32,557 bases of DNA, taken from the NCBI RefSeq assembly GCF_001641695.1, contig NZ_LSEF01000045.1, positions 1-32,557 on the forward strand, in the 5' to 3' direction. Shown here piece after piece: positions 7,987 through 16,170 of the stretch; positions within the stretch are counted from its first letter, which is position 1, and each line of letters begins with the position of its first letter. A model generated the notes under the pieces. That model was not told where the DNA came from and searched no databases. It saw only the letters and a program-made list of their open reading frames with translations. The stretch comes from Bradyrhizobium neotropicale (GTDB lineage: Bacteria; Pseudomonadota; Alphaproteobacteria; Rhizobiales; Xanthobacteraceae). The position numbers and the translations under genes are program-made.

Positions 7987-8619
7987 CTATCTGATGCCGA
8001 GTGACTTGTGCGTCTGTACGCTGAGGCGCCATTGCGGATGACGTAGGCAATAGTCGATGGCGCGTGCCGTGTTCTCGGCGACCTCGGGCCCGTCCATCGG
8101 CTGCAGCGAGAAGCGCTCGAAGGCGAGGCCTTCGAAGGCTTCCGGCGCTGCGAGCGGCTGGGGATAGACCAGCTTCAATTCGTGACCCTGCCGCAGCACC
8201 AGCTCGCTGCCGCCCTTGGGGCTGACGCAGATCCAGTCGAGCCCCTCGGGCGGTGCGATCGTGCCGTTGGTCTCCACGCCGATCTCGAAGCCGCGGGCAT
8301 GGAGCGCCTCGATCAGGGCGTCATCCAGCTGCAGCAGCGGCTCGCCTCCGGTCAGCACCACGTAGCGGTTGTGGCCTGTGCCAGTCCACTGCGCGGCGAT
8401 GGTGTCGGCGAGTTCCGCTGATGTCGCGTAGCGTCCGCCGAGCGTGCCGTCGGTGCCGACGAAATCCGTGTCGCAGAATTTACACACGGCGTCCGCGCGA
8501 TCGGCCTCGCGGCCGCTCCAGAGGTTGCAGCCGGCAAAGCGGCAGAACACGGAGGCGCGTCCGGCATGGGCGCCTTCGCCTTGCAGGGTCAGGAAGATCT
8601 CCTTGACCGCGTAACTCAA
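7987..8619 (-). CDS. queE: 7-carboxy-7-deazaguanine synthase (radical SAM)
   Basis: A 210-residue radical SAM enzyme that turns 6-carboxytetrahydropterin into 7-carboxy-7-deazaguanine. The cluster cysteines are Cys31, Cys46 and Cys49, a CX14CX2C arrangement instead of the standard CX3CX2C; this variant is known from Burkholderia QueE. Other family blocks are IFLTLQGEGAHAGRASVF, LTGGEPLLQ, GVETNGT and VSPKGG. I choose the TTG at 8619 because AGGAGA lies six bases upstream and the protein then begins MSYAVKEIF as expected; a TTG at 8634 is an alternative but would include the ribosome site. It precedes queD by 17 bp and follows trmL closely. queC is not in this window. Confidence 0.9.
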   Translation of the reverse strand: MSYAVKEIFLTLQGEGAHAGRASVFCRFAGCNLWSGREADRADAVCKFCDTDFVGTDGTLGGRYATSAELADTIAAQWTGTGHNRYVVLTGGEPLLQLDDALIEALHARGFEIGVETNGTIAPPEGLDWICVSPKGGSELVLRQGHELKLVYPQPLAAPEAFEGLAFERFSLQPMDGPEVAENTARAIDYCLRHPQWRLSVQTHKSLGIR

Positions 8620-8638
8620 CTTAACTCTCCTCAAAATA

Positions 8639-9097
8639 TCAAACCTGCGGGTTCCGCACCTGCCGCAGCGCTTCGCCTGCGGCCATCGCCGCGGTCATCG
8701 CCACATTGAGCGACCGCAGCCCGGGCGTGATCGGGATCACCAGCCGCGCATCCGCGGCCTCGACCACTGCGTCGGTGACGCCGGCGCTCTCGCGCCCGAA
8801 TAGCAGGATGTCCGACGTCTGGTAACGGAAATCGAGATAGTTCGTGGCGCCCTTGGTGGTGAAGAGCAAGAGGCGGTAGCCATGTGCCGCGCGCCAGGCC
8901 GCGAATTTCGACCAGGAGTCGTGCCGGGTCACGCTGACCTGATCCAGATAGTCCATTCCCGCCCGGCGGAACAAGCGGTCCGAGACCGGAAAACCGGCGG
9001 GCTCGATGATGTGGGCCGCTATCCCCAGGCAGGCGCAGAGCCTGAGAATCGTACCCGTGTTCTGGGCGATGTCGGGTTGGAAAAGCGCTATCTGCAT
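8639..9097 (-). CDS. trmL: tRNA (cytidine/uridine-2'-O-)-methyltransferase TrmL
   Basis: A 152-residue SPOUT-class enzyme that 2'-O-methylates the wobble base of certain leucine tRNAs. The N-terminal block IALFQPDIAQNTGTILRLCA and the knotted C-terminal blocks ILLFGRESAGV and LVIPITPGLRSLNVAMTAAM are diagnostic. The start at 9097 matches the family (MQIALFQP); no good ribosome site is visible, and earlier in-frame starts would add an unrelated extension. It is the first gene of the minus-strand run with queE 19 bp downstream, so the leading part of the operon concerns tRNA wobble modification. It is divergent from fbcF. Confidence 0.92.
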   Translation of the reverse strand: MQIALFQPDIAQNTGTILRLCACLGIAAHIIEPAGFPVSDRLFRRAGMDYLDQVSVTRHDSWSKFAAWRAAHGYRLLLFTTKGATNYLDFRYQTSDILLFGRESAGVTDAVVEAADARLVIPITPGLRSLNVAMTAAMAAGEALRQVRNPQV

Positions 9098-9375
9098 GGG
9101 GTCCAGCGGGTCGGTTGCGGGCCGGAAATGTCTCAATAAAACATCGCTCGCCCGGGAATTCGTGCATTGCACGCTTCCGCGCCGATAGCGGGCTTGCGCT
9201 CGCCCGGCAAGGGTGCCAATAGAACGATTCTGGACTGCTGTTTCACCCGTTTCGGCGTGGGCAAGCAATGTTCTGCCGCCGCGGGGGGCCGCGGGCGCCG
9301 GCAGCCTGTTCTGGGGACCTTTGGGCGCCCCCTGGAGCGGTTCCACCGGTCGCATAAGAAGAAAGGGTTGGAATC
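9098..9375. promoter_or_regulatory. Divergent promoter region, trmL and fbcFH
   Basis: This 278-bp gap separates divergent operons and should carry both promoters. I see no convincing consensus box and no small gene. Assignment is by layout only. Confidence 0.4.
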
Positions 9376-9906
9376 GTGACGACAGCGTCTTCGGCGGACC
9401 ATCCGACACGCCGTGATTTCTTATTCGTTGCAACGGGGGCATTCGCAGCGGTAGGGGGCGCGGCAGCGCTTTGGCCGTTCATTTCCCAGATGAATCCGGA
9501 CGCCTCGACGATCGCCGCCGGCGCGCCGATCGAGGTCGATCTCAGCCCGATCGCCGAGGGCCAGGACATCAAGGTGTTCTGGCGCGGCAAGCCGATCTAC
9601 ATCAGCCACCGCACCAAGAAGCAGATTGAGGAAGCGCGCGCCGTACCCGTGGCGAGCCTGCCCGATCCGCAGAGCGACGAGGCCCGGGTCAAGGCCGGCC
9701 ACGACCAGTGGCTGGTCGTGATCGGCATCTGCACTCATCTCGGCTGTATCCCGATCGCCCATGAGGGCAATTACGACGGCTTCTTCTGCCCGTGCCACGG
9801 TTCGCAGTACGACTCGTCCGGCCGTATCCGCCAGGGGCCTGCGCCCGCCAACCTTGCGGTGCCGCCCTACCAGTTCGTCTCCGACACCAAAATTCAGATC
9901 GGCTGA
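9376..9906 (+). CDS. fbcF: Rieske iron-sulfur subunit of cytochrome bc1
   Basis: A 176-residue Rieske protein (also petA). It carries electrons from quinol to cytochrome c1 at the inner membrane. A twin-arginine signal anchor is at the N terminus ([13 protein letters not shown], hydrophobic residues about 15-35). The [2Fe-2S] ligands are in CTHLGC (Cys119, His121) and CPCHGS (Cys138, His141), with Cys124 and Cys140 forming the stabilising disulfide. The start is a GTG at 9376, after a purine-rich stretch including AAAGGG. It is followed after 62 bp by fbcH in the same operon. Length and order match the fbcFH operon known in Bradyrhizobium japonicum. Confidence 0.96.
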   Translation: MTTASSADHPTRRDFLFVATGAFAAVGGAAALWPFISQMNPDASTIAAGAPIEVDLSPIAEGQDIKVFWRGKPIYISHRTKKQIEEARAVPVASLPDPQSDEARVKAGHDQWLVVIGICTHLGCIPIAHEGNYDGFFCPCHGSQYDSSGRIRQGPAPANLAVPPYQFVSDTKIQIG

Positions 9907-9968
9907 GCCTCGGGCCTTCGTCCGAAGCTTCGTGCCGTCACGTCGTTTTATTTCCTCAGGATCGCATC

Positions 9969-12032
9969 ATGAGCGGACCATCCGACTACCAGCCGAGCAA
10001 TCCGGCACTGCAGTGGATCGAGCGGCGCCTGCCGATCTTTGGTCTCATGCACTCGTCCTTCGTCGCCTATCCCACCCCGCGTAACCTGAACTACTGGTGG
10101 ACCTTCGGCGCCATCCTCTCCTTCATGCTCGGGATGCAGATCCTGACCGGCGTGATCCTGGCGATGCACTATACGCCGTACGCCGATCTCGCCTTCAAGT
10201 CGGTCGAGCTGATCGTGCGTGACGTCAACTACGGCTGGCTGCTGCGCAACATGCATGCAGTCGGCGCGTCGATGTTCTTCTTCGCCGTCTACGTCCACAT
10301 GTTCCGCGGCCTCTATTACGGGTCGTACAAGGAGCCGCGCGAAGTGCTGTGGATCCTTGGCGTCATCATCTACCTCCTGATGATGGCGACCGGCTTCATG
10401 GGCTACGTGCTGCCGTGGGGGCAGATGAGCTTCTGGGGCGCCACCGTCATCACCAACCTGTTCTCCGCCATTCCCTATGTCGGCGAGAGCATCGTGACGC
10501 TGCTGTGGGGCGGCTATTCGGTCGGCAATCCGACACTGAACCGCTTCTTCTCGCTGCACTACCTCTTGCCGTTCGTGATCGCGGGCGTCGTCGTGCTCCA
10601 CGTCTGGGCACTGCACGTCGCCGGTCAGAACAATCCTGACGGCGTCGAGCCGAAGTCGGAAAAGGACACGGTGCCGTTCACGCCGCATGCGACCATCAAG
10701 GACCTGTTCGGCGTGTCCTGCTTCCTGCTCCTCTACGCCTGGTTCATCTTCTACATGCCGAACTATCTCGGCGACGCCGACAACTACATCCCGGCGAACC
10801 CGGGCGTGACGCCACCGCACATCGTGCCGGAATGGTACTACCTGCCGTTCTACGCGATCCTGCGCTCGATCCCGAACAAGCTCGCGGGCGTCATCGCGAT
10901 GTTCTCGGCGATCCTCATCCTGTGCTTCCTGCCCTGGCTCGACAGCGCCAGGACCAGGTCCTCGAAGTACCGTCCGCTCGCCAAGCAGTTCTTCTGGATC
11001 TTCGTCGTGGTCTGCGTGCTGCTCGGCTATCTCGGCGCGCAGCCGCCGGAAGGCATCTATGTGATCGCCGGCCGGGTCCTGACGGTCTGCTACTTCGCCT
11101 ACTTCCTGATCGTGCTGCCGCTGCTTTCGCGCATCGAGACGCCGCGGCCGGTTCCGAACTCGATCTCGGAGTCGGTGCTGGCCAGTGGCGGCAAGGTCGC
11201 GGCCTCCGTCGCGGTCGCGCTCGTCGCCGCCGGCGCGCTGTTCCTCGGCACCTTGCAGGACGCCCGCGCCAACGAAGGCAGCGACAAGCCGCCGGGCAAC
11301 AAGTGGTCGTTCTCCGGCCCGTTCGGCACGTTCGACCGCGGCGCGCTGCAGCGCGGGTTGAAGGTCTACAAGGAGGTCTGCGCCAACTGCCACGGCCTGT
11401 CCTTCGTCGCCTTCCGCAACCTCGCGGAAGCCGGCGGTCCAGGCTACTCGGTCGCCCAGGCGGCGGCGTTTGCCTCGGAGTACAAGATCAAGGACGGTCC
11501 GAACGATGCCGGCGACATGTTCGAGCGCCCCGGTCGTCCCGCCGACTACTTCCCCTCGCCATTCCCGAACGAGCAGGCAGCCCGTGTGGCGAACGGGGGT
11601 GCGGCGCCGCCGGACCTGTCGCTGATCACCAAGGCGCGCTCCTATGAGCGCGGCTTCCCCTGGTTCATCTTCGACTTCTTCACCCAGTACCAGGAGCAGG
11701 GTCCGGACTACGTCGCGGCGGTGCTTCAGGGCTTCGAGGAGAAGGTGCCGGAGGGTGTGACCATCCCGGAGGGTTCCTACTACAACAAGTACTTCCCGGG
11801 CCACGCCATCAAGATGCCGAAGCCGCTCAGCGACGGCCAGGTGACCTATGACGACGGTTCGCCGACCACGGTCGCGCAGTACGCCAAGGACGTCACCACC
11901 TTCCTGATGTGGACCGCCGAGCCGCACATGGAAGCGCGCAAGCGCCTCGGCCTCCAGGTGTTCGTGTTCCTGGTCCTCTTCGCGGGCCTGATGTACTTCA
12001 CCAAGAAGAAGGTCTGGGCCGACTCGCACTGA
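9969..12032 (+). CDS. fbcH: Cytochrome b/c1 fusion precursor of the bc1 complex
   Basis: A 687-residue polyprotein. Residues 1 to about 405 are cytochrome b: heme-binding His pairs lie in the second and fourth membrane helices (e.g. [14 protein letters not shown] and FSLHYLLPF), and the Qo motif is [10 protein letters not shown]. Residues about 408-434 are an internal signal peptide ending ARA, with predicted cleavage between 434 and 435. The rest is cytochrome c1: heme site CANCH at 471-475, probable axial Met616 in IKMPKP, and a C-terminal anchor ([14 protein letters not shown]). In Bradyrhizobium japonicum such a fusion is cut by signal peptidase into the two subunits. The ATG at 9969 has AGGA upstream, and a strong terminator follows the stop. 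Confidence 0.97.
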   Translation: MSGPSDYQPSNPALQWIERRLPIFGLMHSSFVAYPTPRNLNYWWTFGAILSFMLGMQILTGVILAMHYTPYADLAFKSVELIVRDVNYGWLLRNMHAVGASMFFFAVYVHMFRGLYYGSYKEPREVLWILGVIIYLLMMATGFMGYVLPWGQMSFWGATVITNLFSAIPYVGESIVTLLWGGYSVGNPTLNRFFSLHYLLPFVIAGVVVLHVWALHVAGQNNPDGVEPKSEKDTVPFTPHATIKDLFGVSCFLLLYAWFIFYMPNYLGDADNYIPANPGVTPPHIVPEWYYLPFYAILRSIPNKLAGVIAMFSAILILCFLPWLDSARTRSSKYRPLAKQFFWIFVVVCVLLGYLGAQPPEGIYVIAGRVLTVCYFAYFLIVLPLLSRIETPRPVPNSISESVLASGGKVAASVAVALVAAGALFLGTLQDARANEGSDKPPGNKWSFSGPFGTFDRGALQRGLKVYKEVCANCHGLSFVAFRNLAEAGGPGYSVAQAAAFASEYKIKDGPNDAGDMFERPGRPADYFPSPFPNEQAARVANGGAAPPDLSLITKARSYERGFPWFIFDFFTQYQEQGPDYVAAVLQGFEEKVPEGVTIPEGSYYNKYFPGHAIKMPKPLSDGQVTYDDGSPTTVAQYAKDVTTFLMWTAEPHMEARKRLGLQVFVFLVLFAGLMYFTKKKVWADSH

Positions 12033-12051
12033 GCGGCGGAGACGAGAAACG

Positions 12052-12079
12052 AAAAGGCCCCCGCGAGGGGGCTTTTTTT
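12052..12079 (+). terminator. Rho-independent terminator of fbcFH
   Basis: A gccccc-GCGA-gggggc stem, extended by a G-T pair and A-T pairs, is followed by a run of seven T. It starts 20 bp after the fbcH stop codon. This is the clearest intrinsic terminator in the window. Confidence 0.93.
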
Positions 12080-12095
12080 GTTGGATTCAGTTCAC

Positions 12096-12223
12096 CGTCA
12101 TTCCGGGGCGATGCGTCAGCATCGAGCCCGGAATCCATTCGTCCGCCAGCGCTGCGGCCCGATGGATTCTCCGATGCGCAATTGCGCATCATAGCTCGCG
12201 CGATCGCGCGCCCCGGAATGACG
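12096..12223. repeat. Intergenic palindromic repeat (cgtcattccgg type)
   Basis: A 128-bp unit is bounded by perfect 15-bp inverted ends, cgtcattccggggcg at 12096-12110 and its complement at 12209-12223. Inside are shorter dyads such as tgcgcaattgcgca. Parts of the same motif (attcc...ggaatgac, gcgcaattgcgca) recur at 19710-19830 and 21553-21750. It separates the fbcFH terminator from the next gene. Confidence 0.75.
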
Positions 12224-12299
12224 GGAGTGTGGATTGCGTCGCGCCCGCCCACCAGCCAAAATACCGCCAACCGCCCCCAGAACATCGTCGGAGGACAAC

Positions 12300-12974
12300 A
12301 TGGGAACCGTCATCACCTTCAAGCGCCCGGACGGCAAGGACGCATCGGGCTATCTCGCCAACGCGGCGCGCGGCAATGCGCCGGGCGTGGTCGTGATCCA
12401 GGAGTGGTGGGGGCTGTCGGACCAGATCAAGGGCCTGTGCGACCGGTTCGCGCTGGCCGGCTTCGACGCGCTGGCGCCCGATCTCTACAAGGGCAAGGTC
12501 GTGCCGTATCACGACACGGAGAGCGCCAACAAGGAGATGAACTCGCTCGACTTCATGGACGCCACCACGCAGACCGTGCGCGGCGCCACGCAATATCTGT
12601 CGCGCAACGGCGCCAAGGTCGGCCTGACCGGCTTCTGCCTCGGCGGCGCGGTGACCATCATCGGTGCCACCAAGATCCCGGAGCTTGCGGCCGGCGTCGT
12701 GTTCTACGGCATTCCGCCGGAGCAGGCGGCCAAGCCCGCCGACGTCAAGATCCCGCTCCAGGCCCACTTCGCCAACAAGGACGATTGGTGCACGCCGCAG
12801 GTGGTGGATGCCTTCGAAAAGGGCATGAAGGCCGCCGGCAAGTCGATCGAGCTGTTCCGCTATGACGCCGAGCACGCCTTCGTCAACGAGCAGCGCCAGG
12901 CCGTGCACGACCGTGAAGCCGCCGAGCTCGCCTGGGGTCGCGCCACGGAGTTTTTCCGCAAGCATCTGGGGTGA
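12300..12974 (+). CDS. Dienelactone-hydrolase family protein
   Basis: A 224-residue cytoplasmic alpha/beta hydrolase of the DLH type. The nucleophile is cysteine: GFCLGG gives Cys113. Glu36 in VIQEWWGL, an Asp at about 161-162 (NKDDWC) and His192 (AEHAFV) complete the usual active site. Dienelactone hydrolases open cyclic lactones in aromatic degradation, but many family members have other ester substrates, and there are no degradation genes nearby. The ATG at 12300 has GGAGG seven bases upstream. Its stop overlaps the first possible start of the next gene (GTGA), suggesting a two-gene unit. Confidence 0.88.
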   Translation: MGTVITFKRPDGKDASGYLANAARGNAPGVVVIQEWWGLSDQIKGLCDRFALAGFDALAPDLYKGKVVPYHDTESANKEMNSLDFMDATTQTVRGATQYLSRNGAKVGLTGFCLGGAVTIIGATKIPELAAGVVFYGIPPEQAAKPADVKIPLQAHFANKDDWCTPQVVDAFEKGMKAAGKSIELFRYDAEHAFVNEQRQAVHDREAAELAWGRATEFFRKHLG

Positions 12975-13627
12975 GCGCAGCTGCGATCGGACCAGGAACC
13001 GGGAGGGCATGTCGATCTCGTCTTTCACGCACCGCGTGCGCGGCCCTGCTCGTTCGGTCGATGGCCGCTGCCGGCGGGGCCCTTGTGCTGACGACGGCTC
13101 AGGCGCCGGCAGAGCAAGCGTTTGTGACGCTAGACGGCGATCTCAAGAAAGAGGCCTGGTGGGCCGTCGCCGATTTTCACCCGTTCACGACCGAGGTTCG
13201 CGGCATACCCGCGAACCAGATTCGAAAGAGTTGGTGCAAGGCCACTGAATTTCGCAAGGACCTGATCCCGAAGGAACTGCTGTTCGAGGGCAGTGCCGAT
13301 GTGATGAAGGCGGCCGGGATGTCGTTTGCGATCGAAGGCCGTTTCGACGGCACGGCCACGCTGCAAGTTGCCGTGGTCGGCGTCTTTCAGGAATGCGCCG
13401 GTCCAAAAGGCAGGTTCTTCCTGATCCTCGATCAACCCGCCGGCGGGACGCCCAGGATCCGCTTTGTCGATGCCGTGCGGACAAACCGTCAGTTCGGCGC
13501 GCTTCAGAAAGGGCAGGGCGGCAGCATCGTCGCCTGGGAGTGCATGGAATGTGACGGGAGTTCTGTCCTGAAATGGGATCGGAAGAAGCGCAAATTCGGC
13601 TGGGTGCCTCAGCCCGAAGAACAGTAG
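12971..13627 (+). CDS. Secreted protein of unknown function
   Basis: I do not recognise this 218-residue protein. A hydrophobic stretch (AACAALLV to ALVLTTAQAPAEQ, about residues 22-48) looks like a Sec signal peptide, giving a mature protein of about 170 residues with several cysteines (SWCKATEF, FQECAGP, WECMECDG) that could form disulfides in the periplasm. The 3' part is lysine- and tryptophan-rich (KWDRKKRKFGW). The start is uncertain: the GTG at 12971 overlaps the stop of the hydrolase gene, and an in-frame ATG at 13061 gives only a short leader. An ATG at 13009 with a good GGGAGG site is in another frame, which could mean a frameshift near 13010-13060. It is co-directional with the hydrolase. 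Confidence 0.6.
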   Translation: MSAAAIGPGTGRACRSRLSRTACAALLVRSMAAAGGALVLTTAQAPAEQAFVTLDGDLKKEAWWAVADFHPFTTEVRGIPANQIRKSWCKATEFRKDLIPKELLFEGSADVMKAAGMSFAIEGRFDGTATLQVAVVGVFQECAGPKGRFFLILDQPAGGTPRIRFVDAVRTNRQFGALQKGQGGSIVAWECMECDGSSVLKWDRKKRKFGWVPQPEEQ

Positions 13628-13679
13628 CAACGGGCGGCTTTTGGGCGCTTCAGTCCGAAATGGTCCGGCCCTCCGGCCC

Positions 13680-13708
13680 TTGACGCCGCTCCCGCACCAT
13701 GATGTTAG
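13680..13708 (+). promoter_or_regulatory. Probable trp leader promoter
   Basis: ttgacg at 13680-13685 and tgttag at 13703-13708 are spaced by 17 bp. The -35 box is good and the -10 box weak. Transcription would start about seven bases downstream, at or next to the trpL ATG at 13716, so the leader peptide mRNA would be nearly leaderless. Confidence 0.5.
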
Positions 13709-13715
13709 TTCCCCC

Positions 13716-13763
13716 ATGAGCATCGCCGTCCGCCCATCCCGTCGTTGGTGGCGCACCTCCTAA
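13716..13763 (+). CDS. trpL: trp operon leader peptide
   Basis: A 15-residue reading frame, MSIAVRPSRRWWRTS, lies 126 bp before trpE(G). Two adjacent Trp codons close to its end are the hallmark of a tryptophan attenuation leader: ribosomes stall there when charged tRNA-Trp is scarce. The stop codon lies in the loop of a small hairpin (cacctc-ctaa-gaggtg, 13754-13769). No Shine-Dalgarno is needed if the mRNA starts at the ATG, as is known for trpL of Sinorhizobium meliloti. In that species the attenuated leader RNA and the peptide also act in trans; whether this one does is not known. Confidence 0.8.
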   Translation: MSIAVRPSRRWWRTS

Positions 13764-13827
13764 GAGGTGGCCGGTGCGATTTCTTTTCCCAAAATCGTCG
13801 AAGGTCGCCAACGCAGTGCGGCGGCCT
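13754..13827 (+). promoter_or_regulatory. Transcription attenuator before trpE(G)
   Basis: The first hairpin, with a 6-bp perfect stem, covers the trpL stop (13754-13769). A second stem pairs aggtcgcc (13802-13809) with ggcggcct (13820-13827) and is followed by gatcgtttgtcc, a short T-rich stretch suitable for a terminator. Ribosome stalling at the Trp codons would change pairing upstream and let RNA polymerase read into trpE(G). The exact antiterminator pairing was not computed. Confidence 0.6.
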
Positions 13828-13889
13828 GATCGTTTGTCCTGTGTGGCGTTCCCCCGGCAAGTCTCGTAAGAGGAGCCCAAGAGGATCAC

Positions 13890-16055
13890 ATGAACAGGAC
13901 AGTCTTTGCCCTCCCGGCCAGAAGCGAATACGCGACCCGTGCCGGTCTCGCGGTCACGCGCGTGGCGGAGCAGTTCACCGGCGGCGCGAGCAAGCTCGAC
14001 GATCTCATCAACCTGCTCGACCGCCGCCGTGGCGTCGTGCTGTCCTCGGGCACGACCGTGCCGGGCCGCTACGAGAGCTTTGACCTCGGCTTCTCCGACC
14101 CGCCGCTCAAGCTCGAGACGGTCGGCTTCAACTTCACGCTGGAGGCGCTGAATGCGCGCGGGCAGGTGCTGATCGCCTTCCTCGGCGACGTCCTGCGCGA
14201 ACCCTGCGTGGTGATCTCCGAGAAAAGCGCTTCGCGCCTGTCCGGCCACATCATCCGCGGCGATGCGCCGGTCGAGGAAGACCAGCGCACGCGGCGTGCC
14301 AGCGTGATGTCGCTGGTGCGGGATCTCATCGCTGCCTTCTCCGCCAATGAAGATGGCCTGCTCGGCCTGTTCGGCGCCTTCGCCTACGACCTGGTCTTCC
14401 AGATCGAGGACCTCGTGCAGAAGCGCGCGCGCGAGCAGGACCAGCGCGACATCGTGCTCTATATTCCGGATCGCCTGCTCGCCTATGACCGCGCCACCGG
14501 CCGCGGCGTCGTCCTGACCTATGATTTCGCGTGGAAGGGCAAGTCCACCGAAGGCCTGCCGCGCAAGACGGCCGAGAGCCCCTACCTGAAGACGCCGCGC
14601 CAGGGCTTCGCCGATCATGCGCCCGGCGAATATCAGGCGACGGTCGAGACCGCGCGCGCGGCCTTTGCGCGCGGCGATCTGTTCGAGGCGGTGCCGGGAC
14701 AGCTCTTCGCCGAGCCCTGCGAGCGTTCGCCGGCCGAAGTCTTCCAGCGCCTCTGCGTCATCAACCCGTCGCCCTACGGCGCGCTGATGAATCTCGGCGA
14801 CGGCGAATTCCTGGTGTCGGCCTCGCCGGAAATGTTCGTGCGCTCCGACGGGCGCCGCGTCGAGACCTGCCCGATCTCGGGCACGATCGCGCGCGGCATC
14901 GATGCGATCGGCGACGCCGAGCAGATCCGCCAGCTCCTGAACTCGGAAAAGGACGAGTTCGAGCTCAACATGTGCACCGACGTCGACCGCAACGACAAGG
15001 CGCGCGTCTGCGTCCCCGGCACGATCAAGGTGTTGGCGCGCCGCCAGATCGAGACCTATTCAAAGCTGTTCCACACCGTCGATCATGTCGAGGGCATGCT
15101 GCGCCCCGGCTTCGATGCGCTGGATGCGTTCCTCACCCACGCCTGGGCCGTGACAGTGACCGGCGCGCCAAAGCTCTGGGCCATGCAGTTCGTCGAGGAT
15201 CACGAGCGCTCGCCGCGGCGCTGGTATGCCGGCGCGATCGGCGCGGTGAATTTCGACGGCAGCATCAACACCGGCCTCACCATCCGCACCATCCGCATGA
15301 AGGATGGCCTCGCCGAGGTGCGCGTCGGCGCCACCTGCCTGTTCGACTCCGATCCGGCCGCGGAGGATCGCGAATGCCAGGTCAAGGCGGCGGCGCTGTT
15401 CCAGGCGCTGCGCGGTGATCCGCCAAAGCCGCTGTCGAGCTTCGCGCCCGACGCGACCGGCTCGGGCAAGCAGGTTCTGCTGATCGACCATGACGACAGT
15501 TTCGTGCACATGCTCGCCGACTATTTCCGCCAGGTCGGCGCCAGCGTCACCGTCGTGCGCTATGTGCACGCGCTCGACATGCTCAAGCAGAAGAAATGGG
15601 ATCTGCTGGTGCTGTCGCCGGGACCGGGACGGCCCGAGGATTTCGGGATCAAGAAGACGATCGACGCGGCGCTGGAGAAGAAGCTGCCGGTGTTCGGCGT
15701 CTGCCTCGGCGTGCAGGCGATTGGCGAATATTTTGGCGGGGAGCTCGGGCAACTGGCGCATCCCGCCCATGGCCGGCCCTCGCGGGTGCAGGTGCGCGGC
15801 GGCAGGTTGATGCGCAATCTGCCGAACGAGATCGTCATCGGCCGCTATCATTCGCTCTTTGTCGAGCGCGACAGCATGCCGGACGTCCTGAACGTGACCG
15901 CGAGCACCGAGGACGGCGTCGCCATGGCGCTGGAGCACAAGACGCTGCCGGTCGCCGGCGTGCAATTCCACCCGGAATCGCTGATGTCGCTGGGCGGCGA
16001 GGTGGGCTTGCGCATCGTCGAGAACGCATTCCGGCTGGATGCGGGGACGAATTGA
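13890..16055 (+). CDS. trpE(G): Fused anthranilate synthase TrpE-TrpG
   Basis: A 721-residue bifunctional enzyme making anthranilate from chorismate and glutamine, the first step of tryptophan synthesis. Residues 1 to about 510 are the TrpE synthase part (blocks GLFGAFAYDLVFQ, PISGTIARG, LNMCTDVDRNDKARVC, TVTGAPKLWAMQF, YAGAIGAVNFDGS). After a short linker, the TrpG glutamine amidotransferase begins near residue 526 (VLLIDHDDSFVHMLADYF). Its triad is Cys605 (GVCLGVQA), His694 and Glu696 (FHPES). This fusion is common in rhizobia. The ATG at 13890 follows AGAGGA. Regulation by the trpL attenuator upstream is strongly suggested. Confidence 0.96.
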   Translation: MNRTVFALPARSEYATRAGLAVTRVAEQFTGGASKLDDLINLLDRRRGVVLSSGTTVPGRYESFDLGFSDPPLKLETVGFNFTLEALNARGQVLIAFLGDVLREPCVVISEKSASRLSGHIIRGDAPVEEDQRTRRASVMSLVRDLIAAFSANEDGLLGLFGAFAYDLVFQIEDLVQKRAREQDQRDIVLYIPDRLLAYDRATGRGVVLTYDFAWKGKSTEGLPRKTAESPYLKTPRQGFADHAPGEYQATVETARAAFARGDLFEAVPGQLFAEPCERSPAEVFQRLCVINPSPYGALMNLGDGEFLVSASPEMFVRSDGRRVETCPISGTIARGIDAIGDAEQIRQLLNSEKDEFELNMCTDVDRNDKARVCVPGTIKVLARRQIETYSKLFHTVDHVEGMLRPGFDALDAFLTHAWAVTVTGAPKLWAMQFVEDHERSPRRWYAGAIGAVNFDGSINTGLTIRTIRMKDGLAEVRVGATCLFDSDPAAEDRECQVKAAALFQALRGDPPKPLSSFAPDATGSGKQVLLIDHDDSFVHMLADYFRQVGASVTVVRYVHALDMLKQKKWDLLVLSPGPGRPEDFGIKKTIDAALEKKLPVFGVCLGVQAIGEYFGGELGQLAHPAHGRPSRVQVRGGRLMRNLPNEIVIGRYHSLFVERDSMPDVLNVTASTEDGVAMALEHKTLPVAGVQFHPESLMSLGGEVGLRIVENAFRLDAGTN

Positions 16056-16060
16056 GTGCC

Positions 16061-16144
16061 GTCATTGCGAGGAGCGGAGCAACGAGGCAATCCAGCCTGT
16101 CTCAGCGGGGAAGGTCTGGATTGCTTCGCTTCGCTCGCAATGAC
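16061..16144. repeat. Intergenic palindromic repeat (gtcattgcgag type)
   Basis: An 84-bp unit starts gtcattgcgag and ends with the complement ctcgcaatgac; inner arms caatcca/tggattg are also paired. It occupies most of the gap between trpE(G) and apt. This sequence type is widely dispersed in Bradyrhizobium-like genomes. The transcript would fold into a long hairpin. Confidence 0.8.
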
Positions 16145-16170
16145 AGAATAAAGCCTAAAGCGAGACATCA

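Noticed and set aside
9948..12029. 693-codon open frame opposite fbcH
   Set aside because: It is a shadow of the cytochrome b/c1 gene; its product is His/Arg/Glu-biased and has no recognisable motif.
13130..13756. Minus-strand 208-codon frame across the trp leader
   Set aside because: It runs antisense through the secreted protein gene and the trp promoter, with no supporting motif.
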